This document shows, in pieces, positions 29,351 through 37,260 of a DNA stretch of 64,000 nucleotides. The translations under genes and the position numbers were made by a program. The stretch is taken from the NCBI GenBank assembly GCA_020055645.1, contig JAECZT010000013.1, forward strand, positions 1 to 64,000, in the 5' to 3' direction. The stretch is from Tomocerus qinae. Lineage: Eukaryota; Arthropoda; Collembola; Entomobryomorpha; Tomoceridae. Under the pieces are notes generated by a model. The model made no database searches, was not told where the DNA came from, and saw only the letters and a list, made by a program, of their open reading frames with translations. Every line of letters starts with the position of its first letter. The stretch's first letter is position 1.

Positions 29351-31970
29351 CCCCATGGTAAGTCTCATGTTAAATCCCCATAATAAGTCCCATGTTATAT
29401 CCGCATGCTAAGTCCCATGTTAAATCCCCATGCTAAGTCCCATGCTAAGTCCCATGTTAAATCCCCATACTAAGTCCCATGTTAAATCTCCATGCCAAGT
29501 CCCATGCTAAATCTCCATGCTATATCCCATGCTAAATCCTTATGCTTAATCCTATGTTAAATCCCCATGCTAAAATCCATGTTAAATCCCTATGCTAAGT
29601 CTCATGCTAAGTTCTAGGCTAAATCGCCATGCTAAGTCCCATGCCAAATCTCTTTGTTAAGTCCCATGCCAAATCTCTTTGCTAAGTCCCATGCTAAATC
29701 CCCATGCTAAGTCCCATGCAAAATCCGCATGCTAAGTCCCATGTTTAATCCCCATTCTAAGTCCTATGTTAAATCCCCATGCTAAGTCTAATGTTAAATC
29801 CCCATGCTAAGTCCCATGTTAAATCCCCATGATAAGTCCCATGTTAAATCCCAATGCTAAGTCCCATGCTAAGTCCCATGTTTAATCCCCATGCTCAGTC
29901 CCATGTTAAATCCCTATGCTAAGTCCCATGTTAAATCCCCATGCTAAGTCCCATTTTAAATATCCATACTAAGTCCCATGCTAAATCTCCATGCTATATC
30001 CCATGCTAAATCCTGATGCTTAGTCCCATGTTTAATCCCCATGCTAAGTCCCATGTTAAATCCCTATGCTAAGTCCCATGCTAAATTCCCATGCTAAGTC
30101 CCATGTTAAATCCCCATGCTAAGTCCCATGTTAAATCCCCATCCTAAGTCTCATGTTAAATCCCCATGCTAAGTCTCATGTTAAATCCCCATGCTAAGTC
30201 CCATGTTATATCCGCATGCTAAGTCCCATGTTAAATCCCCATGCTAAGTCCCATGCTAAGTCCCATGTTAAATCCCCATGCTCAGTCCCATGTTAAATCC
30301 CCATGCTAAGTCCCATGTTAAATCCCCATGCTAAGTCCCATGTTAAATATCCATGCTAAGTCCCATTCGAAGTCCGATGCTAAATCCTTAGGCAAAGTCC
30401 CATGTTAAATCTCCATTCTAAGTCTCATGTTAAATCCCCATGTTAAGTCCCATGTTAAATCCCTATGCTAAATCCCATGTTTAATCCCCATGTTAAGTCC
30501 CATGTTAAATCCCAATGCTAAGTCCCATGTTTAATCCCCATGCTTAGTCCCATGTTAAATCCCCATGCTAAGTCCCATGTTAAATCCCCATTCTAAGTCT
30601 CATGTTAAATCCCCATGCTAAGTCCCATGTTTAATCCCCATGCTAAGTCCCATGTTAAATCCCCATGGTAAGTCTCATGTTAAATCCCCATAATAAGTCC
30701 CATGTTATATCCGCATGCTAAGTCCCATGTTAAATCCCCATGCTAAGTCCCATGCTAAGTCCCATGTTAAATCCCCATACTAAGTCCCATGTTAAATCTC
30801 CATGCCAAGTCCCATGCTAAATCTCCTTGCTATATCCCATGCTAAATCCTTATGCTTAATCCTATGTTAAATCCCCATGCTAAAATCCATGTTAAATCCC
30901 TATGCTAAGTCTCATGCTAAGTTCTAGGCTAAATCGCCATGCTAAGTCCCATGCCAAATCTCTTTGTTAAGTCCCATGCCAAATCTCTTTGCTAAGTCCC
31001 ATGCTAAATCCCCATGCTAAGTCCCATGCAAAATCCGCATGCTAAGTCCCATGTTTAATCCCCATTCTAAGTCCTATGTTAAATCCCCATGCTAAGTCTA
31101 ATGTTAAATCCCCATGCTAAGTCCCATGTTAAATCCCCATGATAAGTCCCATGTTAAATCCCAATGCTAAGTCCCATGCTAAGTCCCATGTTTAATCCCC
31201 ATGCTCAGTCCCATGTTAAATCCGTATGCTAAGTCCCATGTTAAATCCCCATGCTAAGTCCCATTTTAAATATCCATACTAAGTCCCATGCTAAATCTCC
31301 ATGCTATATCCCATGCTAAATCCTGATGCTTAGTCCCATGTTTAATCCCCATGCTAAGTCCCATGTTAAATCCCTATGCTAAGTCCCATGCTAAATTCCC
31401 ATGCTAAGTCCCATGTTAAATCCCCATGCTAAGTCCCATGTTAAATCCCCATCCTAAGTCTCATGTTAAATCCCCATGCTAAGTCTCATGTTAAATCCCA
31501 ATGCTAAGTCCCATGTTATATCCGCATGCTAAGTCCCATGTTAAATCCCCATGCTAAGTCCCATGTTAAATCCCCATGCTCAGTCCCATGTTAAATCCCC
31601 ATGCTAAGTCCCATGTTAAATCCCCATGCTAAGTCCCATGTTAAATATCCATGCTAAGTCCCATTCGAAGTCCGATGCTAAATCCTTAGGCAAAGTCCCA
31701 TGTTAAATCTCCATTCTAAGTCTCATGTTAAATCCCCATGTTAAGTCCCATGTTAAATCCCTATGCTAAGTCCCATGTTTAATCCCCATGTTAAGTCCCA
31801 TGTTAAATCCCAATGCTAAGTCCCATGTTTAATCCCCATGCTAAGTCCCATGTTAAATCCCCATGCTAAGTCCCATGTTAAATCCCCATTCTAAGTCTCA
31901 TGTTAAATCCCCATGCTAAGTCCCATGTTTAATCCCCATGCTAAGTCCCATGTTAAATCCCTATGCTAAG
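29351..31970 (+). repeat. Recent tandem duplication of a ~1.31-kb higher-order unit
   Basis: Copy 1 is about 29,351-30,660 and copy 2 about 30,661-31,970. Rare variants repeat at a fixed offset of 1,310: CCCCATGGTAAG (29,351/30,661), CATAATAAGTCC (about 29,380/30,690) and CTCTTTGTTAAG (about 29,651/30,961). The odd CCATTCGAAGTCCG motif then follows at 30,363/31,661, offset 1,298, so one half-unit was lost in the second copy. The few differences include CCCTAT against CCGTAT near 29,910/31,220. High similarity against a diverged background implies a young duplication by unequal crossover, or an assembly duplication. Confidence 0.85.
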
Positions 31971-34609
31971 GCCCATGATAAATCCCCATGCTAAGTCCCA
32001 TGTTAAATCCCCATGCTAAGTCCCATGTTAAAACCCCATCCTAAGTCTCATGTTAAATCCCCATGCTAAGTCCCATGTTAAATCCCCATGCTAAGTCCCA
32101 TGTTAAATCCCCATCCTAAGTCTCATGTTAAATCCCTATAATAAGTTCCATGTTAAATCCCCATGCTAAGTCCCATGTTAAATCCCTATGCTAAGTCCCA
32201 TGCTAAGTCCCATGATAAATTCCCATGTTAAGTCCCATGCTAAATCCCCATGCTAAGTCCCATGCAAAATCCGCATGCTAAGTCCCATGTTTAATCCCCA
32301 TTCTAAGTCCCATGTTAAATCCCCATGCTAAGTCCCATGCTAAATCCCCATGCTAAGTCCTATGTTAAATCCCCATGCTAAGTCCTATGTTAAATCTCCA
32401 CGCTAAGTCTCATGTTAAATCCCCATGCTAAGTCCCATGTTAAATCCCCATGATAAGTCCCATGTTAAATCCCCATGCTAAATCCCATGCTAAGTCCCAT
32501 GTTAAATCCCCATGCTCAGTCCCATGTTAAATCCCTATGCTAAGTCCCATGTTAAATCCCCATGCTAAGTCCCATGTTAAATATCCATACTAAGTCCCAT
32601 GCTAAATCTCCATGCTATATCCCATGCTAAATCCTGATGCTTAGTCCCATGTTTAATCCCCATGCTAAGTCCCATGTTAAATCCCTATGCTAAGTCCCAT
32701 GCTAAATCCCCATGCTAAGTCCCATGTTAAATCCCCATGCTAAGTCCCATGTTAAATCCCCATCCTAAGTCTCATGTTAAATCCCAATGCTAAGTCTCAT
32801 GTTAAATCCCCATGCTAAGTCCCATGTTATATCCGCATGCTAAGTCCCATGTTAAATCCCCATGCTAAGGCCCATGCTAAGTACCATGCTAAATCGCCTC
32901 GCTAAGTCCCAAGCAAAATCCCAATGTTTAGTCTCATGCTAAATCCCCCTGGTAAGTCCCATGTCAAATCCCTATGGTAACTCCCATGCTAAGTCCCATG
33001 TTAAATTCCCATGCTAAGGCCCATGTTATAACCACATGCTAAGTCCCATGCTAAATCGCCTCGCTAAGTCCCATGTTAAATCCCCATGCTCAGTCCCATG
33101 TTAAATCCCCATGCTAAGTCCCATGTTAAATCCCCATGCTAAGTCCCATGTTAAATATCCATGCTAAGTCCCATGCTAAATCTCCATGCTATATCCCATG
33201 CTAAATCCTGATGCTTAGTCCCATGTTTAATCCCCATGCTAAGTCCCATGTTAAATCCCCATGCTAAGTCCCATGCTAAATCCCCATGCTAAGTCCCATG
33301 TTAAATTCCCATGCTAAGTCCCATGTTAAATCCCCATCCTAAGTCTCATGTTAAATCCCTATGCTAAGTTCCATGTTAAATCCCCATGCTAAGTCCCATG
33401 TTAAATCCCTATGCTAAGTCCCATGATAAATTCCCATGCTAAGTCGCATGTTAAATCCCCATGCTAAGTCCCATTTTAAATCCCCATACTAAGTCCCATG
33501 TTAAATCTCCATGCCAAGTCCCATGCTAAATCTCCATGCTATATCCCATGCTAAATCCTGATGCTTACTCCTATGTTAAATCCCCATGCTAAAATCCATG
33601 TTAAATCCCTATGCTAAGTCTCATGCTAAGTTCTAGGCTAAATCGCAATGCTAAGTTCCATGCCAAATCTCTTTGCTAAGTCCCATGCTAAATCCCCATG
33701 CTAAGTCCCATGCAAAATCCCCATCCTAAGTCTCATGTTTAATCCCCATGCTAAGTCCCATGTTTAATCCCCATTCTAAGTCCCATGTTAAATCCCCATG
33801 CTAAGTCCCATGCTAAATCCCCATGCTAAGTCCTATGTTAAATCCCCATGCTAAGTCCTATGTTAAATCCCCATGCTAAGTCTCATGTTAAATCCCCATG
33901 CTAAGTCCCATGTTAAATCCCCATGCTAAGTCCCATGTTAAATCCCCATGCTCAGTCCCATGTTAAATCCCCATGCTAAGTCCCATGTTTAATCCCCATG
34001 CTAAGTCCCATGTTAAATCCCTATGCTTAGTCCTATGCTAAATCCCCATGCTAAGTCCCATGTTAAATCCCCATGCTAACTCCCATGTTAAATCCCCATC
34101 CTAAGTCTCATGTTAAATCCCCATGCTAACTCCCATGTTAAATCCCCATGCTAAATCCCATGTTAAATCCCCATGCTAAGTCCCATGCTAAGTCCCATGT
34201 TAAATTCCCATGCTAAGTCGCATGTTAAATCCCCATGCTAAGTCCCATTTTAAATCTCTATGCTAAGTCCCATGTTAAATCCCCATACTAAGTGCCATGT
34301 TAAATCCCCATGCTAAGTCCCATGCTAAATCGCCTCGCTAAGTCCCAGGCAAAATCCCAATGCTAAGTCTCATGCTAAATCCCCTTGGTAAGTCCCATGT
34401 TAAATCCCCATGCTAAGTCACATGTTAAATCCCCATGCTTAGTCACATGTTAAATCCCCATGCTAAGTCCCATGTTAAAACCCAATACTAAGTCCCATTT
34501 TAAATCCCCATGCTAAGTCTCATGTTAAATCCCCATGCTAAGTCCCATGCTAAATCATTATGCTAAGTCCCATGTTAAATCCCCATGCTAAGTCCAATGT
34601 TAAGCCGCC

Positions 34610-34809
34610 ATGTTAAGTTCAAGTTTCAAGTCATTTGAAATGGCTTTCAAGTCATTGGAAGTGGCTTTCAAGTCATTGGAAGTGGCTTTCAAGTCATTGG
34701 AAATGGCTTTCAAGTCATTGGAAATGGCTTTCAAGTCATTAAAAATGGCTTTCAAGTCATTGAAAATGGCTTTCAATTCATTAGAAAATGGCTTTCAATT
34801 CATTAGAAA
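34610..34809 (+). repeat. 21-bp tandem repeat at the array edge
   Basis: Units begin with ATGGCTTTCAAG or GTGGCTTTCAAG at 34,640, 34,661, 34,682, 34,703, 34,724, 34,745, 34,766 and 34,788, preceded by a diverged copy from about 34,619. Because 21 is divisible by three, one frame stays open for 72 codons with the heptad MAFKSLE. However, the unit at 34,766 is 22 bases long and shifts frame, after which the reading becomes unrelated. No splice or regulatory context supports coding, so I read this as a short minisatellite. It shares only ATG...AAGTC with the 25-bp satellite, so a common origin is possible but weak. Confidence 0.85.
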
Positions 34810-35045
34810 TTGTTTATCGAATTTGTAGCAGCAATTAGTCGTTGTTGTGTTGTATGACGCTATGTTTAAATGAAATCTAGGAGGTTTATTTAAGGTTTTC
34901 CATTTAATGAACTTTACGCTATTTTATTCATGTAACTACAATTTTTTATTAAATAGAAATACTTTGGTTTAAGTTGGGAAGAGGATTACTTCTCTCACAT
35001 TTGGACTCTCCGGGACTATAATCTATATATCTCGAAGCCGATATT
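34810..35045. other. AT-rich unique flank, 3' to the carrier-like gene
   Basis: This is non-repetitive AT-rich sequence between the 21-bp repeat and the stop codon of the minus-strand gene. It is the expected 3' untranslated region and downstream flank of that gene and holds its poly(A) signals. No other open frame or RNA gene is evident. Confidence 0.6.
34923..34950 (-). terminator. Two AATAAA polyadenylation signals
   Basis: On the minus strand AATAAA occurs at 34,950-34,945 and again at 34,928-34,923. These lie about 95 and 117 bases after the TAG stop at 35,048-35,046. Two canonical hexamers at this distance fit a short 3' untranslated region. AT-rich DNA produces such hexamers by chance, so the support is mainly positional. 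Confidence 0.5.
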
Positions 35046-35121
35046 CTATTTTAAATCCTGAAGGACAACAGCTGGATCAGGAGCCAATCCTATGGCAAAT
35101 GCGAGATATCTGAAGTACTCT
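35046..35121 (-). CDS. Terminal exon D of carrier-like gene
   Basis: After the acceptor TTATGTTTAG the first base completes an alanine codon. Twenty-four codons follow, reading EYFRYLAFAIG then LAPDPAVVLQDLK, and end at TAG (35,048-35,046). In the incoming phase this is the only reading without an early stop. Hydrophobic EYFRYLAFAIGLA fits the end of helix six, and a short hydrophilic C-terminus is normal for carriers. The exon is too short to have been noticed as an open frame on its own; splice sites and phase are what support it. Confidence 0.65.
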
Positions 35122-37136
35122 CTAAACATAAGAAAATATAAGCACTATATATGTATTTGAGTATATCTTTGCGGTATTAAAAAAGTAATTAATAATTAGA
35201 TTTAATGCTGCTGATTAATTGTTATATCCAATTAAAAATCTTACGCAGAGCAAACTGCAGTAATTCCACAAAGAGTTGATCGGGTTCCAATGGCTCTCGT
35301 CCATTGACATTTTTGTAAGGATCTTGCAATTTGCCAAAGTGTTTTTCTTGGTTCCATGACAGAGTAGGTGAAAAGTACATCAAAGGGCTGTGTAGCCGCG
35401 CCAATCAAATAACCTACGCTAAATTTGCTGATTGCTGAGACTAAGGAATCCTCTATGGGCTTACCCCAGTTTGGGAAAACGCAAGACGTGGTTCTGCACA
35501 GCCTATACAATTCATTAAATCAATACAATAAATATAGATTTAGTTCTTCCGGACAAAAATGTAAATTGGTTGATGTTAAAATACACATCCCATAGTTGAT
35601 AGTGTATTTTTCAAGTAGCTTAAATAATTTTATCTTCATCATTAAAATTTTCATATAAGCAATTGGCTGATAATTAAAAATAACAGGGGTAAAACGATTC
35701 TATTTTCCAAATTTAATTATATATTTTAAGTGACAAAATATTATATCAAAAACGTTAACCAGCTAGTTGTAGCCTTTAAAAATTTTGGATAAAAGCCACT
35801 AGATTTTCCCAAGTCTTAGTAGCAAGCTATTCTTTTGCGGCATTTTGAACTCGTTACAATGTCCTTATTTAAGAAAAGCAGTCTTCATTTGAAATGATTT
35901 TCCAAATTTCAAATATGAAATACTAAATTTTTTCAATAATTTTGCTTATTGCTTAGGCATTACGCTTTATGCCGGAAATTTATTTTTCTTATATTCTATA
36001 GTTTAGTTTTTAAAGCGATTAAAAATTTTCCAAGCTATAAAACGTTTTTCTGTAAATGTTAGGCAAAAATGTAGAGAGGTGCATGGGCAGGCAATTTAGG
36101 CCCGTACCCGCCCGTGCCCGTGGAGAATGATCCCATAACCGAACGTACCCACTCGTGACCATTTTGATTTGCCCATTTTATCCCCGTGCCCGCCCTTGGT
36201 TATCTTTTGCCCCATGCCCGTGGAAAAACTGTAATATGAGCCCGTGCCCGCCTGTACCGTACGGGCACACACAAAAGCCAATATTTCAGGCTTTGTTTTA
36301 CTGAGTATATTTACTGTCGTTCGCGGGCAGCATGAATTTGCCTGACCGTAGCAAAATAACCAATGCCCGCCCGTACCTGCCCATAGGCCTATCGATTTAC
36401 AGGTGCCTGCTTGTGACCGCCCGTGAGTATCTGTGATCTGCCCGTGCCCGCCAGTAACCGTGAAATCAGTAGCATGTGCCTGTGCTCGCCCGAGCCCGTA
36501 GGGGCACGGGCCGGGCAGCCCTCTAAAGTACAGTTTAAATTTAACTAACCCTCTGTAGTAGTCTTCTAATTCTTCAAAAACTTCGTACTTCGCACCGGTA
36601 TAACACAACTGGCGACATAAAAGTAGCGTTATTGGACGGTTAAGTGCTACAATTTTCGCCTGCAGATTTAACTGATGCTGTACCTAAAATATAATAATAA
36701 TTAAGTGCTTTAACAACGAACTTTGTATTTAAACTTATTTGTCATTTATGTAGACAACGAAAGTCATAAAATAAATCCTAATTTATTATAACCATAGTTG
36801 AACCTTGAGCCCTGCTGAAAATGAAACACTAACGTAAAAGTCAATTTAATTTAGCTGTGATATATTACCTAATACTTACTAAAAATAATTTTTCAATTTT
36901 GCAATTTTAAATAAAGAATTTATAAACTCGTCAAGGATACATCTACTTTTTTGATTGATTGATTGCAAACATTAATTTTTTACCTTTTTAATCTCAAAAT
37001 AGGCCAACCACGGAACCATTAACCCTTCCGAAATAAGGTTGTTCAAACGTCCGTAACTGTATCTGTCTTTGAAGAAATTAGCATGGTCTGCACTCCTTTT
37101 ACTGAGCTCGTCGAAAATTATAACTTTCCCAGCCCC
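35046..37136 (-). CDS. Spliced SLC25-like mitochondrial carrier gene, 5' end missing (4 exons)
   Basis: Four open exons, 37,136-36,984, 36,683-36,550, 35,502-35,245 and 35,121-35,046, join through GT-AG introns of 300, 1,047 and 123 bases. Junction phases are 0, 2 and 2 and no in-frame stop occurs before the terminal TAG: 621 bases, 206 residues. SLC25 carriers move metabolites across the inner mitochondrial membrane and have three ~100-residue repeats in about 300 residues, so roughly the first third is missing. Carrier-like signs: YFEIKKVQHQ at residues 46-55, matching PxDxxKxRxQ with P lost; CRQLCYTGAKYE at 74-85, like an even-numbered helix; GAATQPFDV at 130-138, like the third-repeat signature. 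The third signature has F140 where K or R is usual, so the protein is divergent, perhaps a specialised paralog or early pseudogene. The substrate cannot be called. A non-carrier membrane protein remains possible. Confidence 0.6.
35122..35244 (-). other. Intron 3 of carrier-like gene
   Basis: A 123-base AT-rich interval opening GTAAGATTTTT and closing with the pyrimidine-rich TATATTTTCTTATGTTTAG. Both ends are strong splice signals. Nothing else is seen inside. Confidence 0.65.
35245..35502 (-). CDS. Exon C of carrier-like gene (third carrier repeat)
   Basis: The acceptor is TTGTATAG|G, or CTGTGCAG|A nine bases on in the same phase. The donor is TCTGC|GTAAGA, and the frame would hit TAA exactly at that donor. 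The exon is 258 bases, residues 97-181, with split codons at each end. Residues 118-140 (SAISKFSVGYLIG, then AATQPFDVLF) look like the fifth carrier helix with its PFD signature. They are followed by TLWQIARSLQK (150-160) and GTRSTLCGITAV (168-179), which fit the matrix helix and the start of helix six. The expected basic residue after PFDVL is F140. A second open frame over 35,404-35,222 overlaps and is treated as a shadow because only the chosen frame splices onward. Confidence 0.7.
35503..36549 (-). other. Intron 2 of carrier-like gene, with an inserted GC-rich element
   Basis: A 1,047-base interval from the donor GTTAGT to the weak acceptor GAATTGTATAG. About 454 bases of it are the GC-rich element at 36,072-36,525. 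The rest (35,503-36,071) is AT-rich. Its minus strand near 35,760-35,870 has a faintly coding-like stretch broken by stops, which I could not tie to a carrier domain. No RNA gene was seen. Confidence 0.5.
36072..36525. mobile_element. GC-rich element with short imperfect inverted ends, possibly non-autonomous hAT
   Basis: A sharp block of GC-rich sequence, full of CCCGTGCCCG-like words, sits inside AT-rich intronic DNA. Its left end reads TAGAGAGGTGC. Its right end, read on the other strand, is TAGAGGGCTGC, 9 of 11 matching, and each end is followed by GGCCCGT-type motifs. Terminal inverted repeats beginning [TC]AGAG with an inner TGC are typical of hAT transposons. There is no transposase frame, so it would be a non-autonomous copy. 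The eight flanking bases (CAAAAATG and AAGTACAG) do not form the 8-bp target duplication expected for hAT, so the ends or the family may be wrong. A simple GC-rich repeat expansion is the alternative. Confidence 0.4.
36550..36683 (-). CDS. Exon B of carrier-like gene
   Basis: The acceptor is TATATTTTAG|GTACAG and the donor AGAGG|GTTAGT. The exon is 134 bases, 44 codons plus two bases, and codes residues 52-96. It begins VQHQLNLQ, which completes the PxDxxKxRxQ-like signature started in exon A. It then reads ALNRPITLLLCRQLCYTG and AKYEVFEELEDYYRG, a good match in pattern to an even-numbered carrier helix ending Y-E. The loop from YFEIKK to KYE is 40 residues against roughly 55-60 in typical carriers, so the matrix-side segment is short. 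An alternative acceptor two codons downstream (GTACAG|CAT) keeps the same phase. Reading through the donor gives a long but false extension into the GC-rich element. Confidence 0.7.
36684..36983 (-). other. Intron 1 of carrier-like gene
   Basis: A 300-base AT-rich interval that starts GTAAAAA and ends in TTATTATATTTTAG on the minus strand. I see no repeat, open frame or RNA gene in it. Confidence 0.55.
36984..37136 (-). CDS. Exon A of carrier-like gene (first visible exon)
   Basis: Preceded on the minus strand by an acceptor ending TTTAATTATAG and followed by the donor AAAAAG|GTAAAA. It is exactly 51 codons long with phase 0 at both ends, and the other two frames contain stops. It opens with GAGKVIIFDELSKR, which could be the end of a first-repeat helix ([FY][DE] pattern at F8-D9). 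It continues through a charged stretch to the hydrophobic SEGLMVPWLAYF (36-47) and a signature-like YFEIKK (46-51). There is no start codon in a suitable place: the frame meets TAG at the acceptor, so upstream exons must exist. Only 24 known bases separate this exon from the gap of N. Confidence 0.65.
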
Positions 37137-37160
37137 CTATAATTAAAGCATAGTATAATC

Positions 37161-37260
37161 NNNNNNNNNNNNNNNNNNNNNNNNNNNNNNNNNNNNNNNN
37201 NNNNNNNNNNNNNNNNNNNNNNNNNNNNNNNNNNNNNNNNNNNNNNNNNNNNNNNNNNNN
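37161..37260. other. Assembly gap of 100 N
   Basis: Exactly 100 N separate the unique island from the right satellite arm. A round 100 is the usual convention for a gap of unknown size, so distance and relative orientation across it are not established by this sequence. Confidence 0.99.

Larger units (their letters stand above)
1..34608 (+). repeat. 25-bp dimeric satellite array, left arm (C-rich strand is +)
   Basis: Seen directly: alternating half-units TAAGTCCCATGT (12 bp) and TAAATCCCCATGC (13 bp) fill the whole segment, making a 25-bp dimer. Common variants are GTTAAAT/GCTAAAT, CCCC to CTCC or CCTA, GTCCC to GTCTC or GTCCT, and occasional two 12-bp half-units in a row. The consensus dimer holds 8 C against 3 G on this strand, so base skew is strong. 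Every dimer carries TAA triplets and its length is not a multiple of three, so no frame stays open; this explains the absence of genes over 34 kb. Variants are arranged in higher-order repeats: for example TTCTAGGCTAAATCG recurs at about 51, 937, 1,723, 2,447, 3,307, 4,019, 4,719, 5,855, 6,516, 7,377 and 8,138. I do not recognise the satellite as a named family. Confidence 0.97.

Noticed and set aside
1..34608. CRISPR-like array
   Set aside because: There are no constant repeats separated by unique spacers; the spacers are themselves the repeat, and the genome is eukaryotic.
34610..34828. 72-codon open frame MLSSSFKSFEMAF... on the plus strand
   Set aside because: It is the translation of the 21-bp tandem repeat; a 22-base unit at 34,766 shifts the heptad out of frame, and there is no splice or regulatory context.
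35222..35404. 60-codon open frame overlapping exon C
   Set aside because: It has a TTG start and lies in a different frame from the helix-containing reading. It could be joined to exon C only by assuming a base error in an A-run at about 35,342-35,346. The exon C frame splices cleanly to exon D without any correction, so this one is treated as a shadow.
35760..35870. Possible remnant of another carrier exon in intron 2 (minus strand)
   Set aside because: The reading is broken by two stops within about 30 codons and shows no clear carrier motif; the flanking exons already splice in phase without it.
36096..36608. 170-codon open frame on the minus strand
   Set aside because: It is a chimera: its first part is exon B, then it reads through the GTTAGT donor into the GC-rich element. 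Its apparent start is a TTG inside exon B.
36684..36983. Hidden exon or small RNA in intron 1
   Set aside because: The sequence is AT-rich with stops in all frames and has no recognisable tRNA or snRNA motif.
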